Translations under genes and position numbers: made by a program
Source of the DNA: JAWQFO01 sp033436665
GTDB taxonomy: Bacteria; Pseudomonadota; Alphaproteobacteria; Rhodobacterales; Rhodobacteraceae
Length of the DNA: 64,000 bases
Direction: 5' to 3'
Assembly (NCBI RefSeq): GCF_033436665.1
Contig: NZ_JAWQFO010000011.1
Location: forward strand, 1 to 64,000
Shown: piece by piece, positions 50,676 to 59,529 of the stretch
How positions within the stretch are numbered: the stretch's first letter is position 1
How the letters are laid out: each line of letters begins with the position of its first letter
The notes under the pieces: model-generated
Told to the model about the DNA's origin: nothing
Database searches by the model: none
Seen by the model: the letters and a program-made list of their open reading frames with translations, nothing else

Positions 50676-50915
50676 TTAACCGGCCTGCATGAAAAAGGCT
50701 TGGCGATTTCGCGCAATCAAATCGGCCGAAGTGGAATGCAGAACGATGCCGACCGGGATTACGAAGTATGGTGCCGTCCCGACCGGAGAAATGAGCTGCA
50801 ATTCCACGGCGACATAGAGGTCGCTGAGTCCGGTGAACTGCCAGGTGAAGCCAAATGTCCAGACGCCAAAGGTTCGGCGCGTTTCAAGCAGGTCAGCGAC
50901 GATCGGGGCTGTCAT
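50676..50915 (-). CDS. Possible small membrane-associated protein (doubtful)
   Basis: This is a 79-codon frame in the 374-base gap between two paralogous membrane-protein genes. It has hydrophobic stretches (TFGVWTFGFTWQFTGLSDLY, TAPYFVIPVGIVLHSTSADL) and ends 18 bases before the next gene. No ribosome site or family resemblance supports it. The rest of the gap (50916-51031) shows nothing. Confidence 0.3.
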   Translation of the reverse strand: MTAPIVADLLETRRTFGVWTFGFTWQFTGLSDLYVAVELQLISPVGTAPYFVIPVGIVLHSTSADLIARNRQAFFMQAG

Positions 50916-51031
50916 GCGGCCATCGTATTGGTTCTGATCGATCCGCACCGCGGTTGCGACGCAGGACCGAACCTCCGGTTCCGAAGCTCGGGTGGTTCGC
51001 CGATATGTGCTGAACCATTTAGGAGTTGAGG

Positions 51032-51571
51032 TCAGATGACGAGGAAGGCGAAGGGCAAAACGCCGAACAGACCGTAGAGCCCCAGCCGAGCGCCCGGCGA
51101 GAAGGTTCTCCCGCGTGTGAAGACAAGGACGCAAAGGACACCAAGCGCCGCCTCGAACGTCAGCGCTGCGGGCAGGTTCAGATGATACCAGTCGGTTCCG
51201 ATCGGATGGCTATCCGGCCCGAACACATGATGCCCGTAGCCGGCGACCAGGTCGCCCAGCCAGTGGCCTAGTGACAATGCCATAGCGATCAGCGCGAACA
51301 TGCGCTGCCTCGTCACCGCAAAAGCGATCGCACCGGCCAGCAACGTCCAGCCGATCTGGGGAACAAGATCGTGACTGAAAGTCATCTGGGTCACGTTGGT
51401 GGCGAGTGTTGGCCCGTCCGCACCTGTCGGTTCCATGGTTTCGATGCCAAGCGCCACGAAGGTGAACATCGCGATGTCGATGAGGAAAACGCTGACAAGA
51501 AGAAGCCACCAAGGCATGTCCGGGGCCGCGCGTTTCGCTACCAGTGTCGTTGCCGCGTGCCCGAGGATCAT
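51032..51571 (-). CDS. Membrane protein related to DUF457-type metal-dependent hydrolases, paralogue
   Basis: This 179-residue protein begins MILGHAATTLVAKRA and has four to five predicted helices. It shares FSHDLVPQIGW and GHWLGDLVAGYGHHVFGPDS with the protein at 49944-50657. Its start overlaps the stop of the NTF2-like gene by four bases. It is shorter than its paralogue at the C-terminus. Confidence 0.75.
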   Translation of the reverse strand: MILGHAATTLVAKRAAPDMPWWLLLVSVFLIDIAMFTFVALGIETMEPTGADGPTLATNVTQMTFSHDLVPQIGWTLLAGAIAFAVTRQRMFALIAMALSLGHWLGDLVAGYGHHVFGPDSHPIGTDWYHLNLPAALTFEAALGVLCVLVFTRGRTFSPGARLGLYGLFGVLPFAFLVI

Positions 51572-51852
51572 CGGGCGGCCTCTTCGCCGCACTTCTTCAT
51601 GTCCGACACCGGTCGAACCATGACGACAGGGTCACTCACCTTGCCCGCGGCATCCAGGCGGATGATGTCCATGCCGGTGAGGGCCGCATGGCCGACGCTA
51701 CCGCGAAACTCCAGCACATGGCCCTCGTCACCGACGAATTCCTTCGCGTATTCGAAGGTCTCGAAGTTGCCGAACGACCGCTGCAAGCTGGCGACGAAGG
51801 CCCCTTTGCCACGCATCGCCGTCGCGCCTCGGGGGTATTCGGTCGTGGTCAT
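51568..51852 (-). CDS. Short NTF2/SnoaL-like protein
   Basis: This 94-residue protein matches only the C-terminal two thirds of an NTF2-like (SnoaL/polyketide-cyclase type) fold: FETFEYAKEFVGDEGHVLEF and GMDIIRLDAAGKVSDPVVMVRPV. The usual first helix and its conserved residues are missing. AAAGGAG seven bases before the ATG at 51852 supports this start, so either it is a genuine short form or the 5' part was lost. It lies 97 bases after the system 2 cytochrome gene. Confidence 0.75.
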   Translation of the reverse strand: MTTTEYPRGATAMRGKGAFVASLQRSFGNFETFEYAKEFVGDEGHVLEFRGSVGHAALTGMDIIRLDAAGKVSDPVVMVRPVSDMKKCGEEAAR

Positions 51853-51949
51853 GGATGGCTCCTTTCAGATGGGCTTTGACAGGATGGTCCTGCATTATCG
51901 TATGCGGTCAGGTTGTTGCGTGCGGTTCGGGATGGCGCAAATGTGGACG

Positions 51950-52588
51950 TCATTGCTCCGGACACGGCATCCCGGCGGTTGTCCAGACGGCCATATCCTC
52001 CAGATGCGCCCGCAGGCTGCCCGGGGCTGGATCGCGGCCCGCGCCGGGATCGAAGCTCCAGGTGATGAAGCCGATCAATTCGGCATCGTGCAGGATGTGT
52101 TCAACCAGTCCGGCCGCGTCGCGTCCGCCATTACGCGCCGGGTCGCGCATCTGGGCGCAGATCTCGGCGCTGCTGCGGTCGGTCCACTGGAATTCGACCG
52201 GTGCCAGCCGCCAGTCCATGCCGGTATGCGGAGGCGCGCGCGGCACGCTGTTCGGCCGCGTTGAGGTCTGGTGGCAGGCGTTGCAGGACAGGGTCTCGGC
52301 CCCGATCCGGCTTTCGCCTGCATTGATCGCCATGCCGTGGATCTGCTCGGGCGCCTCCACGGTGCCCCAAAGAGGAAGGTTGTCCGCCCCCACATGGCAG
52401 TTGAGGCAGCGGGGGTGCGACAGCACCGTGTGGATATTGTTCCAGGCGGCCAGCCCGTCCTCGGTCGGGACGGTCCCGACCTCCGGCAGCGCGGAAAGGT
52501 CGAGGCCGTGTTCGTCTTCGGCAAAGGCGAGGGTTCCAATCGCGAGACTGGCCGCGACGATCAGGGCAAGGCGAATGGGGGGCCTCAT
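51950..52588 (-). CDS. Periplasmic diheme cytochrome c-like protein, system 2
   Basis: This 212-residue protein has signal peptide MRPPIRLALIVAASLAIGTL ending near AFA and haem motifs CLNCH and CNACH. It is about two thirds identical to 41814-42437 by eye, including the shared C-terminal LVEHILHDAELIGFITWSFD. The ATG overlaps the molybdopterin subunit stop (ATGA at 52585), a much tighter coupling than in system 1. Confidence 0.9.
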   Translation of the reverse strand: MRPPIRLALIVAASLAIGTLAFAEDEHGLDLSALPEVGTVPTEDGLAAWNNIHTVLSHPRCLNCHVGADNLPLWGTVEAPEQIHGMAINAGESRIGAETLSCNACHQTSTRPNSVPRAPPHTGMDWRLAPVEFQWTDRSSAEICAQMRDPARNGGRDAAGLVEHILHDAELIGFITWSFDPGAGRDPAPGSLRAHLEDMAVWTTAGMPCPEQ

Positions 52589-54828
52589 GCGAAATCCACC
52601 GATTTGTTGAAGGGCATCTCGCGTGGACGCTGGCCGGTTGCGGCGAAGATCGCATCGGCAAGTGCCGGGGCCGCAGGTGCGGTGGCCGGTTCGCCCAGTC
52701 CGCGCACCCGTTCGGCAAGCCCCAGCAGCCGCGTGTTGAAGCGCGGAGTCTGGTGCAGGCGCATCCCCTCGAAGGCATGGAAGTTGGTCTGCTGCACCGT
52801 GTGGTTCTCGTAGGTCAATTCGCAATTCATCGCGTGCCCGAGGCCGAAGATGGCGGCACCGGTCAATTGTGCCTCGGCGTTGACGGGATCGAAGACGGTG
52901 CCGCAGTCGGCAGCGATCCAGACCTCGTCGATGCGGATGCCCCGGTCGGTCATGGTCACGTCGATGACCTCGGCCACGGGCACGCCATGGGTATGGGCGA
53001 AAGCGATGCCGCGTCCGCGCCCCGGCCCGATATCGGCGCCCGCCCAGTTCGACATCTCGCCCACGGCTTCCAGCACGCGGCGGCTGTCGGGGTCGGCGAT
53101 CAGGCGCAGCCGTTCCTCCAGCGGGTCGGCGCCGGCGGCGTGGATCAGTTCGGACAGAAAGCTTTCGTGGAAGAAGCTGTTGGAGCAGGCCCCCGGCGAT
53201 CGCCAGGACCCGACCGGCATCATAGGCGGAGCGGCATAGCCCGTCACCCGATAGTTGGGGATAGCGTAGGGCTGGTCGAAGGCGCCCCAGACCAGCATCG
53301 TGTCGGGCCCCGGCGGAACGATGAAGATGCGCCCGAACCACGATGAGATGAGCGAGGGGCTGACGATATCCACATCGAACGCCTGCACTCGCCCATCGCC
53401 CACCGCGCCGCGACCCACGGCCATGTGCAGCGGCCGGGGAAAGTCGTGGGTCATGTCCTCCTCCCGGCTCCAGGTGGTCTTTACGGCCGTGCCGGGCATG
53501 GTGGCGGCGATCTGGATCGCTTGCACCACGTAGTCGTGGTCGAGCCTGCGGCCGAAGCTGCCGCCCGCAGGCAGGACATGGACGGTGACCTGCGAGGCAT
53601 CGAGGCCGGTCAGCGCGACCGCTGCGTCGCGCACCACGGCGGGGATCTGGGTCGCGGTCCAGATCTGCACCCTGTCCGTCTCTACCAGCACCGTAGCGCA
53701 AAGCGGCTCGAGCGCGGCATGGGCGAGGAAGGGCGATCGGTATTCCGCCTCGATCACTGTGGCACCGTCCAGCGCCGCCTCGACATCGCCGTCGTCGCGC
53801 AGGCGGCTGTTGCGGAACTCATCGGTGCGCGCATCGCTCAGGGCCTGCCACATTTCGGTAGAGCTGGCGGGATAGTCGGGGGGCAGCCACTCGACCTCCA
53901 ACGCCTGCGCCGCCTGAAACGCGAACCAGGTGTTGTCGGCGATGACCGCCAGCCCCTCGTCCACCTCGACGACCGACCGCACGCCCTGCATCGCCAGCGT
54001 GGCATCGGCGGAGTAGCTTGCCATGGCGCCGCCGCGCCCGGGGTTGGCGCGGACAGTGGCGTAGAGCATGCCGGGCAGGACCACGTCGATGCCATAGGCC
54101 TGGGTCCCGGTCGATTTCGCGACGATGTCGAGCCGTCGGTAGGGCTTGCCCAAATGCGTCCACGCTGAGGCGGGGCGGAGCGTCACGTCGGTGATGGGGT
54201 CTATCGCCGCCGCCTCGGCGCCAAGCTCCGTGTAAGGAATGCGCGTGCCGTCTGGCAGCACGACTTGCCCGTCCTCGGTCCGCAGGTCCGCCGTCGGCAC
54301 GCCCATGCGCGCCGAAGCGGCGGCCTTGAGCGTCTCTCGGGCGGTCGCGCCAGCAAGGCGCAGGGTTTCGTGCAGGTCGGCGACCGACGACGATCCACCG
54401 GTGAACTGCGAACTGGTCAGCCGCGCGACCTGGCCCATCAGGTCGCGCACCGTGCTGGCCACGAAACCGTGGTCCCATGCAGGAAAAGGTAGGCTTTCCG
54501 CGGCGACGACAGCATTGAAATAGGCCTGATGCGGCTGTCCGGGGTCGAGCGTCGCAGTGCTTGGGTCGATATCAAGCTCCTCGGCGATCAGCATGGCCTG
54601 GGTCGAGGCGATGCCCTGGCCCACGTCAGCGCGCGGCACGATCAGTGTGATCCCGTCCGGCGTGATCTTGACGAAGGGGGTAAGCGCAGCCTCGCCCTGC
54701 GCCAGATCGTTCAGCAAGGGGTTGGGGGTCGGGCGGCTGACGAAGTAAGCCCCGAAGGCGACCCCGCCGAGAATGGCGGCCGATCCGATCAGAAAGGTTC
54801 GGCGGGCGATGGTTCTGGCACGTCCCAT
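52585..54828 (-). CDS. Isoquinoline 1-oxidoreductase-type molybdopterin subunit, system 2
   Basis: This 747-residue paralogue of 44682-46934 has Tat signal ARRTFLIGSAAILGGVAFGA, PRADVGQGIASTQ, GGSFGRRLDHDYVVQA, SPGACSNSFFHESFL and the C-terminal VRGLGEPATAPAAP. The catalytic Glu is kept (GLGEP against GIGEI). The extensive differences from system 1 imply another substrate. It is separated by three bases from the small-subunit gene. Confidence 0.93.
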   Translation of the reverse strand: MGRARTIARRTFLIGSAAILGGVAFGAYFVSRPTPNPLLNDLAQGEAALTPFVKITPDGITLIVPRADVGQGIASTQAMLIAEELDIDPSTATLDPGQPHQAYFNAVVAAESLPFPAWDHGFVASTVRDLMGQVARLTSSQFTGGSSSVADLHETLRLAGATARETLKAAASARMGVPTADLRTEDGQVVLPDGTRIPYTELGAEAAAIDPITDVTLRPASAWTHLGKPYRRLDIVAKSTGTQAYGIDVVLPGMLYATVRANPGRGGAMASYSADATLAMQGVRSVVEVDEGLAVIADNTWFAFQAAQALEVEWLPPDYPASSTEMWQALSDARTDEFRNSRLRDDGDVEAALDGATVIEAEYRSPFLAHAALEPLCATVLVETDRVQIWTATQIPAVVRDAAVALTGLDASQVTVHVLPAGGSFGRRLDHDYVVQAIQIAATMPGTAVKTTWSREEDMTHDFPRPLHMAVGRGAVGDGRVQAFDVDIVSPSLISSWFGRIFIVPPGPDTMLVWGAFDQPYAIPNYRVTGYAAPPMMPVGSWRSPGACSNSFFHESFLSELIHAAGADPLEERLRLIADPDSRRVLEAVGEMSNWAGADIGPGRGRGIAFAHTHGVPVAEVIDVTMTDRGIRIDEVWIAADCGTVFDPVNAEAQLTGAAIFGLGHAMNCELTYENHTVQQTNFHAFEGMRLHQTPRFNTRLLGLAERVRGLGEPATAPAAPALADAIFAATGQRPREMPFNKSVDFA

Positions 54829-54831
54829 GGC

Positions 54832-55290
54832 TCAGGCCTCCCGCATCGCGCGGGCCGCAGCGTGGACGGCGGCGCGGATGCGCGGATAGGTCCCGCAGCG
54901 GCACAGGTTGCCCGACATCGCGGCGTCGATATCCTCGTCGGTCGGTTCCCCATTGCGCGCCAGAAGATCGGCCGCCTGCATGATCTGCCCCGATTGGCAG
55001 TATCCGCATTGCGCCACCTGATGGTCGATCCAGGCCGCTTGGATGACATGCAGCGCATCGGGGGTGCCCAGCCCCTCGATCGTGGTGATCTCGCCCCAGA
55101 CATCGGCCAGAGCGACCTGGCAGGAGCGCACGGCTTCGCCGCCGATATGCACCGTGCAGGCCCCGCACTGAGCAATGCCACATCCGTATTTGACGCTGGT
55201 GATGTTCAGACCGTCCCGCAGCGCCCACAGCAGCGGCATGTCGTCCGGCAGGTCAACCGTGTGACTGGTGCCGTTTATCGTAAGGTCCAT
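54832..55290 (-). CDS. Isoquinoline 1-oxidoreductase-type [2Fe-2S] subunit, system 2
   Basis: This 152-residue protein is highly similar to 46937-47395, with cluster ligands in KYGCGIAQCGACTVHI, RSCQVAL, QCGYCQSGQIMQA and GNLCRCGTYPRI. It starts at MDLTINGTSH. It is the first gene of the system 2 operon and divergent from its AraC regulator at 55476. Confidence 0.95.
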   Translation of the reverse strand: MDLTINGTSHTVDLPDDMPLLWALRDGLNITSVKYGCGIAQCGACTVHIGGEAVRSCQVALADVWGEITTIEGLGTPDALHVIQAAWIDHQVAQCGYCQSGQIMQAADLLARNGEPTDEDIDAAMSGNLCRCGTYPRIRAAVHAAARAMREA

Positions 55291-55370
55291 GGCTTTCTCC
55301 GGTCGGCTGGTGGACGAGACCTGGCGTATCGATCACTCCACGCTAGGCCCGACAGCGCACTGCGGCGATA

Positions 55371-55420
55371 TGCATATGTGGTCAGGCGCATGCAAATCGG
55401 GTCAGGCGCTATTCAGGCGC
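55371..55420 (+). promoter_or_regulatory. Putative AraC operator of system 2 (direct repeats)
   Basis: TGCA-A/T-AT followed by GTCAGGCGC occurs twice with a 20-base period (TGCA at 55371 and 55391; GTCAGGCGC at 55381-55389 and 55401-55409). A third TCAGGCGC is at 55413-55420. The block lies in the gap between divergent genes starting at 55290 and 55476. Confidence 0.65.
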
Positions 55421-55475
55421 TGGTCCTGCCCACCCGCACGTGGCATCGAGGCAAGGCATTTGAAGGCTTGCACGC

Positions 55476-56501
55476 ATGGATAATTCACAGACCTATTCCC
55501 TGTTCATGGCGACCGACGTGGTATGCCGGATCCTTGGCGTGGATCCGCAGGTGATGCTCGAGACTGCGGGACTTGGCACGCTTCCCTACGGGCGGAGCGA
55601 GGTGCGCGGGACGGTGCAGCAGTATTTTGACTGCTGGAACACGATGGAGGTGCTGTCGCCACGCCCCGACTATGTGCCCCACCTCGGTGTTGCGATCTCG
55701 CGCGGACCGGTGATCCCGGTTTTTTTCACGTTGTCCTGCGCGCCGGACATGGAAACTGGCCTGATGCGTTTAGCGCAATTCAAGTCGCTGCTCGGCCCGA
55801 CGCTGATGCGAGTGTTCTGGGATGGCGGGCTGTTGCGACTGGAATTCGACAGCGTCGATGCCCGCGTACCCATGCCGCCGAGCCTCGGCGCACTCCAACT
55901 GGTTACCGCGGTGGAGAACATTCGCGGCGCGACCGCCCAACCAGTCTGCGCCGTCGCCGCCGGTTTCGACGGGTCGGAGGAGGATCGGCACATGATCGCC
56001 GGTCATCTCGGTGCCATGCCAGAGCGGTCGCATGCCGCCTACGTGGCGTTTGCGCCCGAGGATGCCAAGCGCCGGTTCGTCTCCGAGAACGCTGCCCTCT
56101 GGGCCGATATCGAGGCCGACCTCAGGCTTCAGCTGGGGGCACAGAACGACCGTTGGCCGGTCGCCGAACGAGTTCGGGGAGCCTTGGTCGATCTGATGCC
56201 CTCGGGGCGCACAGGAGCCGAGGATGTAGCCCTGGCCCTGGGAATTAGCCGCAGCACGCTCCAGCGGCGATTGCGCGAAGAGGGGACGTCATATCAGGCG
56301 CTCCTCGACGCCACGCGGCGCGACATGGCGATCCGTTATCTCACCAAGACCACCCTGCGCGCCGATGAGATCGCAAGCATTCTGGCCTACCGAGACGCCA
56401 ACAGCTTTTCGAGAAGCTTCCGCAGGTGGACGGGCCAAGCGCCTGTTGCCTTTCGCGAGACGCTGACGCACAAGCCGACGCGGACCGGAGATACGGAGTA
56501 G
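55476..56501 (+). CDS. AraC-family regulator of hydroxylase system 2
   Basis: This 341-residue paralogue of the regulator at 48873 has an N-terminal arabinose-binding-like domain (VCRILGVDPQVMLETAGLG; VFFTLSCAPDMETGLMRLAQF) and a C-terminal AraC domain (VALALGISRSTLQRRLREEG; ILAYRDANSFSRSFRRWTG). It is divergent from the system 2 operon and close to the TCAGGCGC repeats it probably binds. Recognition helices differ from the system 1 regulator, consistent with different operators. Confidence 0.9.
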   Translation: MDNSQTYSLFMATDVVCRILGVDPQVMLETAGLGTLPYGRSEVRGTVQQYFDCWNTMEVLSPRPDYVPHLGVAISRGPVIPVFFTLSCAPDMETGLMRLAQFKSLLGPTLMRVFWDGGLLRLEFDSVDARVPMPPSLGALQLVTAVENIRGATAQPVCAVAAGFDGSEEDRHMIAGHLGAMPERSHAAYVAFAPEDAKRRFVSENAALWADIEADLRLQLGAQNDRWPVAERVRGALVDLMPSGRTGAEDVALALGISRSTLQRRLREEGTSYQALLDATRRDMAIRYLTKTTLRADEIASILAYRDANSFSRSFRRWTGQAPVAFRETLTHKPTRTGDTE

Positions 56502-56860
56502 GTTCGAAGTGATTGCGGCGAGCGCATCGGCCGAGAGCAGAACCTCGCGCATCAGCTCGGCACTTTGAATTCGGCGATCACCTCGCGGCGGAACGGCAGA
56601 CCAAGTTGCTATCCTCGGAAGCGCCGTCTTCCACGGGCATCTAAACAACCAGATTTGGCATCGTCTAGTTACCTGCGCGCTACAAGACTGTTGCATGGTT
56701 CCGATTCAGTCGGCTCTTGATTCAGCTTAGCTATGGTACAGCTTTCCAGAGCTTCAGGCGAAACACAGCATACATCTCCTTTGGCTCAGAGTGGCGTTCT
56801 GGTTCAACCTGCCCAGATGTCCGAGCCGCTGAGCGTATGAAACTCGCCAGCTGGAAGCAC
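56502..56860. other. Intergenic stretch without a recognised gene
   Basis: This gap lies between the AraC gene and a convergent GNAT gene. It is lower in GC than its surroundings. No convincing reading frame or terminator was seen. Confidence 0.5.
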
Positions 56861-57316
56861 TCAAATCGTGCGCGCCAAAACCAAAAGCGTCTCCGGCTCT
56901 TGATACTGGCGATTATAATAGAAACGAATCGTCGACTCAGCCCGAGCTGTAACCAGCCAAATAGACTCGTATCCCAGCTCCTTCGCCAATCGTTCGAAGC
57001 TCAGCAACAGGCTCGCGCCGACACCTGCGTTTTGAAACTGCGGTTCGACAACGATCTCTGATAGATAAAGTGAAGTTCCTTGTGCGCCTGTATGCGGCAC
57101 GCCGGCCGCAAATCCGACAAGACTATTCTCATGGAAGGCACCGATCGACAAACAACTCGGAGTGCTACTTAGCTCGTTCAGCCGTTGCATGGCGAGTTTT
57201 GGCGACCATTCCTCGTTCCAGGGCGGCGGTCTGTAGCATGCAATAAGCAGTCTCGCACCGATATCGGTGTATTCTGCCAGCTGGATGCGCCTAAAACGTA
57301 CAATCCTATCACTCAT
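56861..57316 (-). CDS. GNAT-family N-acetyltransferase
   Basis: This 151-residue protein has a complete GNAT fold with the acetyl-CoA pyrophosphate-binding loop VEPQFQNAGVGASLLLSFER and preceding strand LYLSEIVVE. It is of lower GC than most of the window, so possibly acquired. The substrate is unknown. Confidence 0.85.
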   Translation of the reverse strand: MSDRIVRFRRIQLAEYTDIGARLLIACYRPPPWNEEWSPKLAMQRLNELSSTPSCLSIGAFHENSLVGFAAGVPHTGAQGTSLYLSEIVVEPQFQNAGVGASLLLSFERLAKELGYESIWLVTARAESTIRFYYNRQYQEPETLLVLARTI

Positions 57317-57425
57317 CGCATTTCTCTCTTGGCGCTCGCTAAAATTTCTACTGTCCTGTTTGCTATTCCCGAAGACATGTGCAGGGCCAGGTGTCGAGTC
57401 ATGTCGTCCAATCGAGGTGCAGAAT

Positions 57426-58049
57426 TCACTGAAGCCTTGTGGTGAGGATTTTCATGCCAGCTGCCGTAAAGCCAACGGCGAACGCACCTTCGAACCAACG
57501 GCGGCCCGCAACATAGGCACGTGTGATCGACGATGTCGAAAACAACAGAGCATAGCCGAAGAATACGACCATGCTCTGAATTCCGACGGCTATCACGACC
57601 AAGGCAAGCTGCGCATGGCTCGCGTCGGAAGGCAGGCCAAGTGCGTAGAGGGCGCCGAAGAATAGGATAGATTTCGGATTGGTAATATGCAGCGCCGCAC
57701 CCCGAAGGATCAGGCGGCTTGGTCGGCCTCCGATAGACCGTGGCGCGATTGTCTTCTGCGCCATCGCGGAACGTGCGGCTTTCCATGCAAGAAAGAAGAG
57801 ATAGGCCGTCCCGGCATAGCGGATAACCTCGAGAACCCAGCCGTGCGACAGCATGATGGCACCTAGGCCAAAAGCGGCCGCCAGGGACCAGGTAAGTGAT
57901 CCGATCACGATGCCGGAGGCGAGCAGGAGCCCGGAGGGGCGACCCCGCGCCATCGATGTGCCTGCGATCGCAAGTGTCGCGGGTCCCGGACTTGCGCTGG
58001 CAGCAAGATGCGCCAGCAGGATCAGAGCAAGATTGATGTCTCCGATCAT
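57426..58049 (-). CDS. LysE/RhtB-family amino acid exporter, first copy
   Basis: This 207-residue protein has six predicted helices and the family signature near the N-terminus (LLAHLAASASPGPATLAIAG) plus HITNPKSILFFGAL. These exporters release amino acids such as homoserine, threonine or lysine. Start 58049 overlaps the stop of the MocR-type gene by four bases; longer upstream frames lie within that gene. It is probably regulated by the MocR protein. Confidence 0.9.
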   Translation of the reverse strand: MIGDINLALILLAHLAASASPGPATLAIAGTSMARGRPSGLLLASGIVIGSLTWSLAAAFGLGAIMLSHGWVLEVIRYAGTAYLFFLAWKAARSAMAQKTIAPRSIGGRPSRLILRGAALHITNPKSILFFGALYALGLPSDASHAQLALVVIAVGIQSMVVFFGYALLFSTSSITRAYVAGRRWFEGAFAVGFTAAGMKILTTRLQ

Positions 58050-59446
58050 CTGGGCCTCCGGTCGGAACGGGGTCTTCTTTCTGCGGCTGTGCTGGCCACG
58101 ACGCTGGCAGGGGAGAAGACTTGCGCCAGTTCTGTAGGCGCGCTCTTTGCAATGCGCGCAACTTCTCTCAGGGCATGGGTCCAGATCGTCAGGTCGTTTG
58201 CTGAGAAGGCAATTCTGACCCCCGACGGGGCCGCACCAGGGACCACTGCGAAAGCACTCCCTGGTGCTACGGCGATGCCGATTTCGGCGCAGGCTGCTGC
58301 AAAGGCTTCGCTGCGCCAGCCTTTTGGAAGGGTGAGCCATCCGTGCAGTGCTTCCGGTGCGCCGGAGAAGTAGAGACCCGCGAGCGTCCTTCTTGCGACG
58401 TCGAACATCTGGCGCGCCTCTTGCCGCTTGATCTTCTCGACGGAGGCGACCGTTCCGTCCTCGATCCAATGCCGGGCGAGTTGAACGGCGAGGCTCTGCG
58501 CCATCCAGCCGCCGGATCTTGCCGCGCGCCGGATCGCATCAGCCATCGGCTCTGGTGGCGCGATGACCCCCAAGGAAAGACCTGGCATCAGCCTCTTTGA
58601 AAGGCTGTCGATGCGAATGACGTGTTCGGGCGCATACGAGGACAACGGCTTGTTTGGCTTCAGAAAGCTGTAGATCCGGTCCTCGATCGCACTGAGCCGA
58701 TGGCGTTTCAGCACGTCGGCGATGCGCTGCTTGCGGTCCTCCGACATCGTCAGGACGAGGGGACTTTGCAACGTCGGCTGGAGATAAACGCCCTGTAGTC
58801 CCGTCTGCGCCGCACGATCCAGGGCGACCGGCGTCACCCCTTCGGCGTCCATTGAAAGGGGGACGAGATCGATGCCGAGTTGGCGGGCGGCAGCACTCAC
58901 ATAAGGATAAGTCATCGTCTCGACGCCGATGCGCCCACCGCGAGGGGCCAGAGCGGCCAGGCAGGTCGAGATTGCTTGCTTGCCGTTCCCGACGAGGACG
59001 AGCGAGTTGGGAGAAACAGGGTGCTCGGTAGAGCCGACAGTCTCGGCGAAGACCGACGCTACCGAAGGCTCGGTCGACGCCGAAGATGGTGCAACTGCGG
59101 ATTGTTCCAATCCTTGGCGGAAAAAGCGCGCTGTCGATGCGGCGATACGGTCTCGCCCCTCCGCGCTTAACCTGAAGACGATGTCCAGATCGATGCCGCG
59201 GCCCGAAGGCTCTTGCAAGGCAGGATCGAGAGGCCGGAACCGGTTTGCGACAAAGGTGCCGCGCCCGACTTCTCCCACGACGAGACCTCTGCGGCGCAAC
59301 TCTTCGTAGACGCGGCTGGCGGTCGAGACGGCGATGCCTTCGGTGTGGGCAAAGTCACGCTGCGGGGGCAGGCGCGCACCCAGGGGCAACTCTCCGGTCG
59401 CGATCCGCAGCGCGATACGATCTGCGATTTCGGTATAGGGCTTCAA
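58046..59446 (-). CDS. MocR-family (GntR/aminotransferase fusion) transcriptional regulator
   Basis: This 466-residue protein has an N-terminal GntR winged helix (ALRIATGELPLGARLPPQRD; GIAVSTASRVYEELRRRGLV) and a C-terminal fold-type I aminotransferase domain with the PLP-lysine region IRIDSLSKRLMPGLSLG. MocR proteins sense amino-group-containing metabolites through PLP. It is coupled to the LysE gene it precedes and divergent from the DinB gene at 59530, so it could control both. Confidence 0.92.
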   Translation of the reverse strand: MKPYTEIADRIALRIATGELPLGARLPPQRDFAHTEGIAVSTASRVYEELRRRGLVVGEVGRGTFVANRFRPLDPALQEPSGRGIDLDIVFRLSAEGRDRIAASTARFFRQGLEQSAVAPSSASTEPSVASVFAETVGSTEHPVSPNSLVLVGNGKQAISTCLAALAPRGGRIGVETMTYPYVSAAARQLGIDLVPLSMDAEGVTPVALDRAAQTGLQGVYLQPTLQSPLVLTMSEDRKQRIADVLKRHRLSAIEDRIYSFLKPNKPLSSYAPEHVIRIDSLSKRLMPGLSLGVIAPPEPMADAIRRAARSGGWMAQSLAVQLARHWIEDGTVASVEKIKRQEARQMFDVARRTLAGLYFSGAPEALHGWLTLPKGWRSEAFAAACAEIGIAVAPGSAFAVVPGAAPSGVRIAFSANDLTIWTHALREVARIAKSAPTELAQVFSPASVVASTAAERRPRSDRRPR

Positions 59447-59529
59447 GCGAAAATTGCTCCGAGTACAATGATTACCTTGATCGGAACATTAGGACAGTTC
59501 ATTTCATGGAAAATCAAGGAGAATATTCA

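Noticed and set aside
50457..51029. 190-codon plus-strand frame between the DUF457-like genes
   Set aside because: It is largely antisense to the gene at 49944-50657 and shows no family-like segments.
55371..55420. Short CRISPR-like array
   Set aside because: Only two to three imperfect units with very short spacing in a divergent promoter region, better explained as regulator half-sites. No cas genes were seen.
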